Positions 42,973 through 55,000 of a DNA stretch of 64,000 nt are shown here, piece by piece. Position 1 is the first letter of the stretch; each line of letters begins with the position of its first letter. The notes beneath the pieces were generated by a model. That model was not told the DNA's origin and ran no database searches. It was given only the letters and a program-made list of their open reading frames with translations. Position numbers and translations under genes: made by a program. Source of the DNA: Diploscapter coronatus (lineage: Eukaryota > Nematoda > Chromadorea > Rhabditida > Rhabditidae); assembly GCA_964036155.1 (NCBI GenBank), contig OZ038422.1, positions 68,161,201 to 68,225,200 of the forward strand, written 5' to 3'.

Positions 42973-45874
42973 TTATCCCAGAGTCGATAGCCACCAAAGT
43001 GCCCGTCGAATTATACCCGGCGGCTCAGTTGTCGTTCTCCTCGGACTTGGCGTCGTTCTAGTCGTCCAACTGGTGTCATCGTCAGACACTGTTGTTGTCT
43101 CAGTATTCGATTCCTGACTTGTGCCCCAGCCACTAAACCATTGTCCACCTCGTCTGCTTGAAGGCACTCGTGTTGGATTGGATTTTCGCCTATTTGGATT
43201 GCGGCCTGAAGATAACTCGCTAAGTTATGTGGCATTCGAATTTGAAAAAGTTCCCTGATATCCGATTATTCTGTAAAAAAGGACGCATCATAAATGCGCA
43301 ACACAATGTTGTCTGTAATTTTAAATTTCAAAGGTTCGGAATCCGATCCGGATTTGAAATTTGTCGTGATTTCGTAACCGTAATTTTTCGGCACCGGAGT
43401 TCCGAACAACCACAGAATTTACGAAAAGAATAATGGGCAAATTAGTGAAGTAATGTCAAAGCGAGTAATCATAATAGCACTACGTGAATGTTTATACTTT
43501 AGTTTCTTCACATGAAAATGAGAAAATATTTTCTTTCTATTTACTCACCATAAATCGTAACTATGTCACGAATATCCTCTGCCACGAGTTTTGGAGGATC
43601 ATAGTTTCCATTTTCATCAATTGTTTGAGAGTAAAATGCAGCCATTATGCTCTTCGGCTCTCTTGAATGATCCAATCCGAGAGCATGTCCACCATAAAAT
43701 TGAATATTTTATCGATAATTCATTTATCAACTAGATATGTGTTAAACATAACATAACATACTCTCTTCCTAAATTGAAGAGACCTTCATCAGCTCGCTTT
43801 GCCCATCACTCGTTTCTTCTTTGACCCCTTTGAAAAGACACGTCCTCTGCATCCCTTCCTATCCTTAGCCATGGGGAGAGTGAGGCCGCGACGCGAGTGG
43901 CGATAGAAAACGATTTGTGGGCGAAGTGAACTGATAAAGGTCTCGTTGATTCGGGAAGTGAGCATTATTTCCCTTCAACCCTACTTCATGCATTGCAACT
44001 GCTGTCAAGTCTTTGGGGTTGCTAAATTACTTTCATTGAACATAAACCTCGAATAGCCTAAACATACTCTCCTTCCAACACTCCTTCTCTGTAGGCCTAA
44101 AATATCAAATTACAATGCGTTTCGTGAACCTACAGCGGAATTCCGCTTGAAGATCGACACGGAATACTCAATTTACCCATTTTTCATCTTCGTCGAAATG
44201 AAGCCAGCCGACCTCGGGCTGCGTTGCATGCGCCAGCACTCCGCCCTCTCCATCGAAGGGCCTGAAATGTGTTGCATGCTATCAGACTTATCGTAAGATG
44301 CAAACCAACTATCGCCGTGATTTCCAGAACCAAATTTGATTTTGATATCCCCCGTTCCTTGGGGAACTTCTTCGAATGTCAGTGCAGAAACTTCACCCCA
44401 AGCACCAAATGCTTCACTTATTGCTTTTCTGAAATCTTTCGTCCATCATCAATTTTCAACTTCTTATTGTTTCTGTCATATAATAGCCATTGTGGGGAGT
44501 ATTACTGTAAAAATGATAATCTAGGCCATACGCTCTTTCACTAGTATGGAAAAATAATTACAAATGATGACAACGATAATGGATGATCATGGAAATACTA
44601 CTCTTGTTGCTAACAAAATTGTTTACATTACTACTCCGATTATCTTACGATATCTTGCAATACTCTGCTTTTTCATAAAGTAGAAAATCACGCACTTTTA
44701 ATTTTAGAGATTGATAGGTACAGTAACGGACAAAGGTATTGGATCGATTTTATTTCATGACAGTTCTTCAAAAATTCAAAACTCCTTATATGCAACTGTG
44801 TCGGGCAAAAATTCCCATATTTTCATTTCTTGAATGGACAAATATACTCGCAAAGTCTCATCTAAATCTGATCACTAGAAAGACGCACTGAATATCAAGC
44901 ATGAATTAGCATAGTCCAATATTTTTGTCCTCTGCTGTATTTTGAAGTCCCACCTGACAGTTTCTTTATCCAAATCCTTCGTCCACGATTCGAATGAATA
45001 CGTGATGTGCTTATGTTTCCATCTTCGGCCAGTACGCAATTCCTGCAATCCTATCCATAATCGAGATTATCACGTGGCTAATTTTTATCCCAGGTTCAAA
45101 TATGTTGATGATCTTTCATATTTTACCGAGTAAAAATTATGATCCTAAGATTAAATTGCACATGAATATGGTAAATACCTGTGGAGCATCGAGCATTCCG
45201 CACCGAGGACTCGCCATTTTCTTCCTAGTTCCTTCATCCAGAGATCCAGTTTTTGCAAGTCCAGCTATTTCTTGGAACCGTCTAAATTTGATAGAAATTC
45301 TAACGTCTATGAATTTGAGATAATTTGTTATTCCTATTAATTGTAATCTATCGAACTAAATCTAGATAAAATTTTTAATTTAGATATTGAAAAGAAAAAC
45401 GAGAATCGCTAAAATGAAAAAAAAAATTAATAAAGGGGATTTTTGAATGTAATGTAACGAAATTTCTCGACCTTGCTCATTACAAAATTATATGATAAAT
45501 TAGGTTATCTTGCGCATTTTGTTCTTCTAATTATCGCCATTGCATTGCTTACTTGATAGCCTTCGATATATCTGTATCTTTATCAAGTCCTCCAGATGTT
45601 CTAGAATCTTGTAATTTCGACGGATTTATGAAGCCCCATTGTTGCAAATAATTCTAAAAATAATTTCCCTTTATCATTTCGATCTGTATTTTTTTTAAAA
45701 TCATACGTATGCCTGATCCTGAGATACTGGCTGATAATTGAAATAGCCATGATAGGGTTGGCTTTGCTGTATATTGTGTCCGAAGCCATTTCCGCCGTAA
45801 TTATTATAACCGTATCCTGCTTCTGTATCATAAATCAGAAATATTGTGGCTATTATCAGCTGTAGAATAATCAT
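42973..45874 (-). CDS. Matrix metalloproteinase (gene B), no hemopexin domain
   Basis: Ten exons: 45874-45707, 45653-45553, 45281-45179, 45042-44954, 44428-44306, 44261-44177, 44096-44068 (29 nt), 44021-43985, 43693-43549 and 43205-42973; 370 aa. Signal peptide ([15 protein letters not shown]), Gly/Asn/Tyr linker, propeptide with PRCG switch (C117), catalytic domain close to gene A ([24 protein letters not shown]), hinge rich in Thr and Arg, and a hydrophobic end [14 protein letters not shown]. The zinc motif is split by an intron: HE (244-245) ends one exon and the next gives GHALGLDHS. The donor is good (GTAGGG), but no AG precedes the second half. Depending on the donor, the intron would end AT (HEGGH) or GG (HEVGH). 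It may be a mutated acceptor, rare splicing or a sequence error, so activity is uncertain. ATG follows an ACCTTTCAG acceptor. Confidence 0.78.
44721..44937. repeat. Tc1/mariner-like MITE with TA target duplication
   Basis: The left tip CAGTAACGGACAAAGGTATTGG is matched inverted at the right tip (CCAATATTTTTGTCCTCTGCTG). TA dinucleotides flank both ends (44719-44720, 44938-44939). At 217 bp it has no transposase. It sits in the 525-bp intron of MMP gene B. Confidence 0.75.
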
Positions 45875-45884
45875 CTGAAAGGTA
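45875..45884 (-). promoter_or_regulatory. Probable SL trans-splice acceptor of MMP gene B
   Basis: TTACCTTTCAG is followed directly by ATG on the minus strand. Confidence 0.45.
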
Positions 45885-48800
45885 ATTATAAAAATAGGAA
45901 ATTTCATCAAACGTGCCGTAATTTAGTTCAATCATAATCTTAAAATTTCGAAAATATTTATCGTGAACCAATACTACTGAACACAATGAGGCTGAGAATC
46001 GTTACATAGTTATACAGAAAAAAAGAAACCACTTTGAAATGAAATAAACAGGTAGTTTCTTGACAGTATATAAGCCAATTAGATGAATTAAAAGATGGTG
46101 AAATCCGTCAGTCCGAATAGCAAGATAAAGCAAAATGATTGTCACTTTATTGGTCATTAAGACCAAAGGAAGTCGACATGATAAAGAAAGAAAGAAAGAT
46201 GAAAACTTTACTCAATCACTAGTAATAATTCGAGAAGTGTGAAATCATTCGCCAATCGATGAATAAAATCTCGGAAAAATGACCATCTTCGTACATATTG
46301 CATCTGAAAATAACAAAAAAACTGTTGCATAACAAAAAGTAAAATATTATAGTTGATGATAAGCAAGAAATATTCTATTTGTTGTTAGTTTAACATTGGA
46401 AATTCCTATTCTCATTTTATCTTTGAACTTCCATTAATGCAAAAATATCTTAAGGACTTTTATTTTCATTACTCACTTGATATAATTTTTAATTTTCAAA
46501 TTTTATAGTCACTTGTTTCATTACGCTTCGAACAGTTCAAATTCAGTGTAAAAACTCCGATAATCAATAAATTGAGACGAAGTAAGTGCTTAATAAATTG
46601 AAAATGCAAAGCATTCGTATCTTAATTTCAAATAGTCGTCAAAATCATTCTTTGATTCATAAAAATGTCATTTATTGGTCTACAAAGGATTCACTAATTT
46701 CAGTCCACAAAATTTTCTTGCATTTAATTTATCTTAATTGATTTTCGACAACACAATATGAAAATGTTGCATGAAGATATGGAACCTCCTTCTGTAAACT
46801 TTATTCAGCTCAGTTGAAAAATATAACGATAATTTTGCCTATGCTCTAACATCGAAAATAAAAATCCGTTGACTTCTATTTTAGATTTTGCGGTAGTTTA
46901 CTAATAATTTATCTGAACTGTTCATATTATTTTATTGAGTTTCATCGTAAGATAAGCTTCAGTTATTGTGCAGACTTTTCTTTAATTTCCTTTCGAACTA
47001 GAGTAAAATTTATGCTATTTCTAAAAGCGGAGATTGCATTTCGTATTACCGTCTGGCAGTTGAAATTCTAGAAATAAGTACGATAATCGAAACTGAAAAT
47101 AGCCGTTAGTCTTTGTTTTTTCTGTTTCTGACTCTTTGACTTAATGACTCTGGTATTTGTTAGTTTTTACGATTTCCGCTAATTTCTCCTAACATCTGTC
47201 TGCAGCGGTGTTTAATGATTGGATTTATACGAAACAAACATGAAATTTTCAGTTCAGGTTGATCAAAATAAGTGCAAAGCATAAACAGAATGGCATGGAA
47301 AAATCACAAGGAATCGTTCATCATTGATTCTTTCGATAGAAATTCGATTTCTTGTCATCTTTGTTATTGCTTCTTGATGATTTCAATTCAATGGTTATGT
47401 TCACAAATTTTTCCTTGAACAACCTGTGAATTCTTAAATTCGTGAGTCAATCGTTAGCATTCAACAATGCCTTCGCATTCAACATTCAACACCCACAAAC
47501 TGACTCGGACTCGTTTCGAATTTCACATTTCGACTCCATTCGCATTCCCATTCCCTCTCACATTCACAGTCTCCCTGGTACCTTTGCCATCAGATTGTAT
47601 CTCTGTCATTTCGCATTCGACTCTAACGAGTCTTTTCTGTATCTCTGCCTGTTATTTCTATTTCTCTCGTTCAGTTTTTCTTTGCCTTTCCTTGCATAGT
47701 TTTGTTTGAAATTGAAAACATAAAATTTCGCAGTTAGTGACGATCAAAAGCAACACCTGAAATGGAGTGAAATGTCTAGTCCTTTCACATTTCGCTTCGA
47801 GATAATATTCTCGAAATTTTTTCACCATATCATTCCACATATTTTAGAGGAAATTGATAGAAAAATGTTTGCTTTCTAATTGTGAAACGATAAAGGAAAC
47901 CATTCAATTCAACAGCTTTTCCATTAGTTTATGACACTTTATCGTAATGCTGGGAATCTATCATTTCTTCACATCGTAAAGCATATCTTCTTCCACGATA
48001 ACAGTCATAGTTCTACGCTAATTGATAGCTATAGAGGCAATTAATTATGGCCATTAAGTCTTCGCGCCTATCCCCATTCTTATCATTATCATTTCCTGTC
48101 TGCTATCTTTTTATCAGGAGTTTTTGCATCATTACGATTTGCCTCACGTCTTGTCCTCGTCCATTTTCGATATCTGCGCTCTACAATATCATGTTATTTT
48201 GTCTTGTCTGAGGACTAATTCTACGTTTATTTTATAATTGCGCGACAATATTTTGTAAACGTGAAACTGTCGATGAATTCGATCGAATTGCCACGGGAAA
48301 GACCTTAAGCAGCGATAATCCAAACCGGCAGGCAGATTTTAACGATTTCGGTGATTTTCCGGTCAGATTTCGAGGAGATTTGTGAGTGTCGGTTGTAGAC
48401 TTGAGCAGAAAAAACTGATTCCAAAAACATTTGTTTGAGAGATATTTTTGCTGGGAGCGAGATTTTGATGTCATTTTCATTCGCTTACCGAATCATAGAA
48501 ACTAATTATTTATCTAGCAGGTGTGGTTTATCTTTATCTCGACATCTGCTAATGAGCTTGTGAAATGATAACTTATAATTTTATCATACCACACCCAATA
48601 AAGTAAAGTTACCAACATTCTGAAATCGTCGAAGCCTGAAAGCAATTGATTCGAAATGACAGGTTTTTCATTTCAACGTGAAAATTGTTTAAATTGGATT
48701 TTATCTTGCATTTCTGCAGCATTTGTTCTAATTATGCAATTCCTGCGTCATTCATATCTGTAATACTCGCTTCAGCCCTGTCACCTCAATCTGCTTGTCA

Positions 48801-49067
48801 TTTCATCATCCCGCTTCAGCAGGTGTCAGACAGTCCTTTCTCTCCCCCTGCTTCATTCATTCTCTCATCAATCTCCCCCTCCTTTCTGTTTTTGGTTTGG
48901 GAATTTGTTCATCTCTGCAATCACTTCATTCCCCTCTCCATCTCTGATTCTCTGAAAATTCGTCCTATTCCCCTATCTCTGTCCTTCGGCCCTCTCTATC
49001 TTCGATGTTTCACTTTTGACCTCCCCTCTTCTGTCCCTTGCCCTGTCTCTGATCGCATTCTCCCTCG
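45885..49067. other. Gene-free region upstream of the large fusion gene
   Basis: AT-rich for most of its length, turning pyrimidine-rich at 47440-47700 and 48800-49060. The CT-rich parts produce long overlapping ORFs in several frames, which I read as composition artefacts. It is the likely promoter region of the plus-strand gene starting at 49068. Confidence 0.45.
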
Positions 49068-52000
49068 ATGTCTCGCCGCGGCTCATCTGAATCCCTCTCG
49101 TCGCGCGGCTCGATCAACGTGCCCTGTCTTCAGAATCCCGGCCCCTCCTCTCTGTCAGAGGCCCTTCTCCTCTCAACTTTGCCTCCCCAGGCCCTTGCAG
49201 TCATGCGGCATCATCGCGAGCGACTCATCGAATTCACTAAATGCACCACGATAACCGAGGTCAGTTACGTTTCCTGACTTCTGTCAGCAACTTATTTATG
49301 TCTTTGCAAGTAAATGTTACTGTTTGCTCTTCTACGCAATTTCCTATTTATTCACCTTTTGACCTCAAAATCGAGTTACTCGCTTTCATTCTCGATCCTT
49401 ATTCCCCTTTCGTAACTCGCGCAGCGTTCTCGAGTAAAAAACTGAAGATCAAACTTTGAACTGCAGATTGAAAGAAAACGAGGGAAAATAAGTGAAAGAG
49501 GGCTGGCAGCAGACAGGTTTCGGTGGGAATTGCATAGAAATCAAGCAAAAAATTGATGGCATTTCTTGCGTCAGGCAATAAGAAATGCTATTTACGCTGG
49601 AATAAGCAGGAACATGGATAATAAATACGCAGAATTACGGAATAAGATGGAATATCTGTTTAGGTGAATCGAAACGCGATCGAAATGAACAGCGACGGCT
49701 CGCCCACAGCATTGGACAGATGCTCTGTACAGGTCACATCGATGGGCGGCACCGAGCCTGCAGAGATACGCATCGAACACAGCCACGATGAAGAGCAGGT
49801 CAATGGAACGACAGTGGTCATCGAGGAAACGCACCACTATCCCCCCGTTGGTCTGAATGGAGAGGAATTCATCGAGACGCGTGTAAGCATAGAAATTATT
49901 CGCGAACTTTCACGGAAATTACATTTCTGAATTATAAATTTCAGTTTTAGTAATTTTATGCCGGTGATGTAACGTTGCAATATTCACTATTAGAAATCTA
50001 GAAAAAATTATAGCATTGTAATCAGGGCTGTACGAAACTTTTTGTTTAAAAAAGCCAAAGTCAAGATTTGGGTTTCAATTTCATTGAAGTCGAATTTTCA
50101 GTCTAAAAATTTCGAACTCGAAGTAGAAGATTTTTGAGCCGAAGTTCATGCACCCCAGATTGTGATACACGAAATGATATGAGAAAGAATATATTTCTCT
50201 ATCTCGCCTTAAACGATTTCGCATTATTACGATGTCTATGATCGTTTTATTCCTTTCAGATAACGGATGAAGTTGTGATCGAATCAGAACCCTATTTCTG
50301 GGAGCCATCCTATAGTAGACGAGACGCGAATGTGATCGACCTGCATTTTGCAGCTGCAAATCAGCGAACACATCAAAGTCATTTGCTGTCGGAAGAAGAA
50401 ACGAACACTTCGAAGACAGCGTCGGTCCATGTCAAAGGAGCGGGAAGAACGCAGGAAAGGTTGGTTAGATTTATGGTGATTTTCAACCACAAGTAGTGAT
50501 TAATTTGGGATTCTTATCCATTTGATTATCCGGTAATTAGGACAAAACAAGCATACGAAATTTTTATGACTGATTTCTACGCAAGATAAACTAGCGTGGG
50601 CTGCTTGCTTATTTCGTGATTCCCATTTCTCTACGATACTGCTTGTTAATTTTTTTTCGTTTCATTATCATGCAAATATCAATTTAGCTCGCTTAGTATT
50701 GTCTATCACGATATAATTTCATCTGCAGACATCAATATTAAAATGGGCCTTGCATAAGATATATATTTTCGAGTATTGACCATCTTTATGCGTGAAGATC
50801 AGCTTTGTTTTGAGTGAACACTATCGAATTGACATCATTTTCATTTGATTTGAGTGCAGACATTTACTCTAAATTTCAAATTGCTATTTAACCCAGCATT
50901 TTTACTTCCCCTAAATAGGTAAATCTCTCTAGTCTCCGAATCTCACCCTTTTCAATTTCTCTTTATGAGCGGAGTTCGAGTGCAGCAACGGAAACAGCAG
51001 GAATATCCTTTTTCATCTCCCCCTTCTCTTGTTCGTCCTTGTATGAGTTAGTCTGTGAGTTTCTGCTTGAATAGTCCTTTTGCGATTTCAGCCCTGCCAT
51101 GGAGTCCTCTCTCGATCAGCCAAATATGGCAGAGAAACGACCACTCAGCCGAGAGGATTCCAACAAATTCTACAGGCAATCTCCTAGTCAATCATCAGAT
51201 GACGATTTGGTCTATGCTGGAGATGGAGAGGAGCAAGGGAGCACAAAAAGAGGGCGGAGTTCGGAGAAGGAGGAGGGGAAATTGCAACAGCCGCCCAGCA
51301 AGAAAAAATACATGATCACTGGAGTCCATGCCTCACCCAGCAATACACTCACCAAAGGCAAACGGTTGGTGCACTCGATTATTTTTCAAAAAATACTGGC
51401 TGGTATTTCAGAATTTCATCAGAATCAGGATCGAACAACACTTCGGTTTCTGTGAATGAGGAGAACCAGAGTCTGCAGGCAGGAATCACTTCCGTCGAAA
51501 TGAACAGCAGCATGGAAAGTATCGGATCACCACCCAGGCCTGCCCATAGGAGAAGTAAAAGAATTTGAATAGTGATTTGTTTAAACGGATCTCGGAAATC
51601 CGAAATTGTCTTTGGAATATATATTTTGGAATTGAAAAATACCTGAAAATGTTTCAGTAAGAATTCCATTCCATTGGTTTTGAAGCTCAAATGATTTAAA
51701 AAACGATAAATTTCAGAATGGAACATAAAAGAGCATCAGATGCATCTGCAACCGGATAACCTGATCGAGAATGGAAGCGTGAAAATGGGTAATGGAACTC
51801 TGAGAAGAGAAGTGGAGGAGAAGGTGACGGTGCTCGGTGAGATTGGCAAACATCAGAGAGGAGGTTCGACCGGAATCAAGATTGGACAAACGATTGAAGC
51901 AGAGAAAGTCAACCATGTAATAATTAATTAATACTCATTTTTCCCTACAAACTCTCGAAGTTCTCCTCTTAGATAGGTTTCATATTCTGTTTTTAGCTAC

Positions 52001-55000
52001 GTGAAGTTGGGTTTTTCTTAATTTGAGTTCAATATTTTACTGGGAGTATTTTATCATCGAAGTCGAAATGATTTTTTTATTAAAGAAAAGCTTAAAGTTT
52101 CATGCTTCACTATGTCAAAATTGAAAGCTAGTAAAATTTGGATTTCATTATTTTAAAATTATCGTAAATTGAAGACGAATACTGTTTGACGATTTATAGG
52201 CCGTGCAAGCTCCTCCCAAACCGCCTCGTTGGAAGATCGTCGATGTTCGAAGTGAAGAAGATCTTGGCAAACCAGTCACTCATTCGACTCCAATCAGCAC
52301 AATCGAAAAGAAAGCAAGAGAGTACAGAAACAGAAGGGTTATCGGAATATTGTTCTAGAAAGTAAAAATATTTGGCCTTTCAGGCCTCGACTGAATTCAT
52401 TGACAGCGAACTGCAACAGATAATCGATACAGTGGACACTGCATTCGTCAATGAAGCCATAACGTAAGAACTTGAAATGTATGAAAATTGTTATTATTTA
52501 ACTTCTTTCAGAAACAGCCGCCGGACGAGCACCTCTCCAATTGTGGTTGTAGATCAGAATCCGAGCCGACGAAGTTCGGGAGCAAATGTGTTGGATGCAG
52601 CTGAGAAAGAGAGGGAAGAGAAGAAGCGAAAGAGCACCATCAACGACATCGATTGGGTGGCTGCTTTCGCTATGAAGGTGGGTGCACTTGTGCTTATACT
52701 TGCCAGAGTGATTCATTTTACTGATACATTGCACAAATAGATAGTTGAAATGAGAGCTCCGAATGTGAGAGGCCATTGATTTGCAGTGACTTTGATCCGA
52801 ATTTCATAGTGAAATTTAAAATGTCGCTATCCTAATTTTCGATTTATGCATATTATTTTCATCGCCTGGGATTCAAATTTTGAAACTGACATACAATAGT
52901 TTCCCTTTCATTTCGTTATGTGCAAACTTTTGATTTTTCATATACCCTTTTCAATGATATCCTGCGAATCTCAAATTGATCTCCCGATTTTCATTCTTTA
53001 GTCGCATCTTCTCTGATTGATTCACAATGCTATTCCTCGAATTTTCCTGCAAATTGCTAATTAGTTTAGTTTCAGTTTTGTATCAGGTTCTTTCCTTCAT
53101 CCTCGTCTTGTGCCTTTTACTTTTTCTCTGGTATTTTTCTTCCCCCATCCTATTTTATGCGTTGCGCTATTTTTCGTCAGAGAAGGAAGAGGGTAATTAA
53201 TGATACCATCTGAAGCGACAATTGTCAATCAGTTAAGGAACGAGAGAACCCTTGTCAAAACCGTTCATCGTTCTTTCGTCTAATCAATCGATTTGCCTCG
53301 TTTCAGGAGCCTGCCACCCCGAAGTCGCCACGCACTTTGCAACTCTTCCAAACGCCAGTCTCGCTATCGGTTGTTGAAGAAAATAAGGACAGACAGTTTC
53401 TGGATGTCGAAGAAGATAATAACAAAGGAAAAATGAGAAGGTACATTTTCTAGCGTAAATTAAATTTAGAGATTATAGTGCAAGATTAGAACAACGATTT
53501 TTGGAGCTTATTATTTGTTAAATAATAGCTTTGAAAAGTTAAAGTGAACTTAAGAATAATGCAATGAAGGTTGAAAAATCTAAAGATAAATATGAAATGC
53601 GACTATAGCTATTGTTACTGTTTTTACTAAAGTGAAGTGAAAATTTGATGAAAAATCCTCCAAAAGTAAACTGATTGATGATTACTTATAAGTTAATGTA
53701 ATCGATCACGTTTTATATTTCAGGCTCTCAGCTCCAGAAACTTTGAAGAACAAACTGCCTCCATCGAAGATCGATCTGAGTGAAGTAAGAACCAACTGAT
53801 TATGAAATGATTGCGCAAATGATTATTGTTAATTTCAGGTGTTCGCCTGTACAAAAGGACAGAAAACCGATGAAAAGAAATGCGGTTGCAATGCATGCAG
53901 ACTGACGAGGATGTCTGATAGGGACATGATGAGAATTGCTGAGGAAAGGAGGAGAATGCACGAGGAGAACAAGGCTGCTAAACAAATTGTAAGCAAAAAA
54001 CATTAAAATTATTAGTTGAGACGATAGCACTATTTTTTTTGCAAATTTTAACTATGGATAGAAGAAATTATGATTCCGAGTTATGAAATCTTGATCTAAT
54101 TTTTTATCCATGATCATAACTAAATTATGGAGAATAGAGACTAGTAATTTTGAGTGAGATGATAACTTCAACAAAAATTCTACTTGAAGACCTTTTATTT
54201 CAGCAGTCCCACACTCTGCCTCGTCGTCAACAAAAGAGATTCTCGACCGAGATATCCCTGGACGAAATCTTCGCTACCGTTCCATCCAAACCAACAGTAG
54301 CCACTTCAGTCAGGCAAGAGCCAGAGCAATCAGCTATCGTCGATTCTTCTGATTATTTCACTGATCTGATCACTGCTCCATCAACATCATCTAATCGACT
54401 CGATGTGCACATTCCCACTCGCAGCGATGACTTCTCTAATCGAGTAGAGAACATCCAAGCGACTGCAGGACGCGATCAAACACCCGAGAAAATCGATCCA
54501 AAAGAGGTTAGTTATCGCAATTCGAAGATTTGAAAGCATGAGCATATGAGCATGATAAATGGAAAGCGAATTTCCCTATTTCAATCCTATTAATTCAAAA
54601 ATGATTGGAGATGACTATATACATACTTAATGAACATCATTCGGAATGTTTTAAATGAATTAATTTCCAATCAATTTTTGCATAACGGTAATAGTCAACT
54701 TTATAGCAATATATCTTTCCCACATGATTTTCCCGGGTGTTATCGATAACATTTCTATCCAACCCAATGATATTTCCGATTTAGTTATCCTATCCAATGG
54801 TTTCCTCCGCACAAACTGGGAATGAGAATGAGTCGAATCACATGTCTTCCACTATCAATCACAATCATAATCGGCAGTATCAAGAGGGACAAGATCAAAG
54901 CGATCATAATCTTCTAGACTTGGTATTTGTTGGATTGCCTGAGCCGAAGAAAGTCGAACGACCACATGCATCATCAAATGAAGGATATCGAAAGGACTGG

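Noticed and set aside
47442..47709. Pair of overlapping ORFs
   Set aside because: CT-rich composition artefact, open in two frames at once.
48685..49254. 189-codon plus-strand ORF with hydrophobic, Ser/Pro-rich translation
   Set aside because: It overlaps exon 1 of the fusion gene in another frame and comes from a CT-rich tract; it has no domain, and the competing frame continues with perfect splice phases through 26 more exons.
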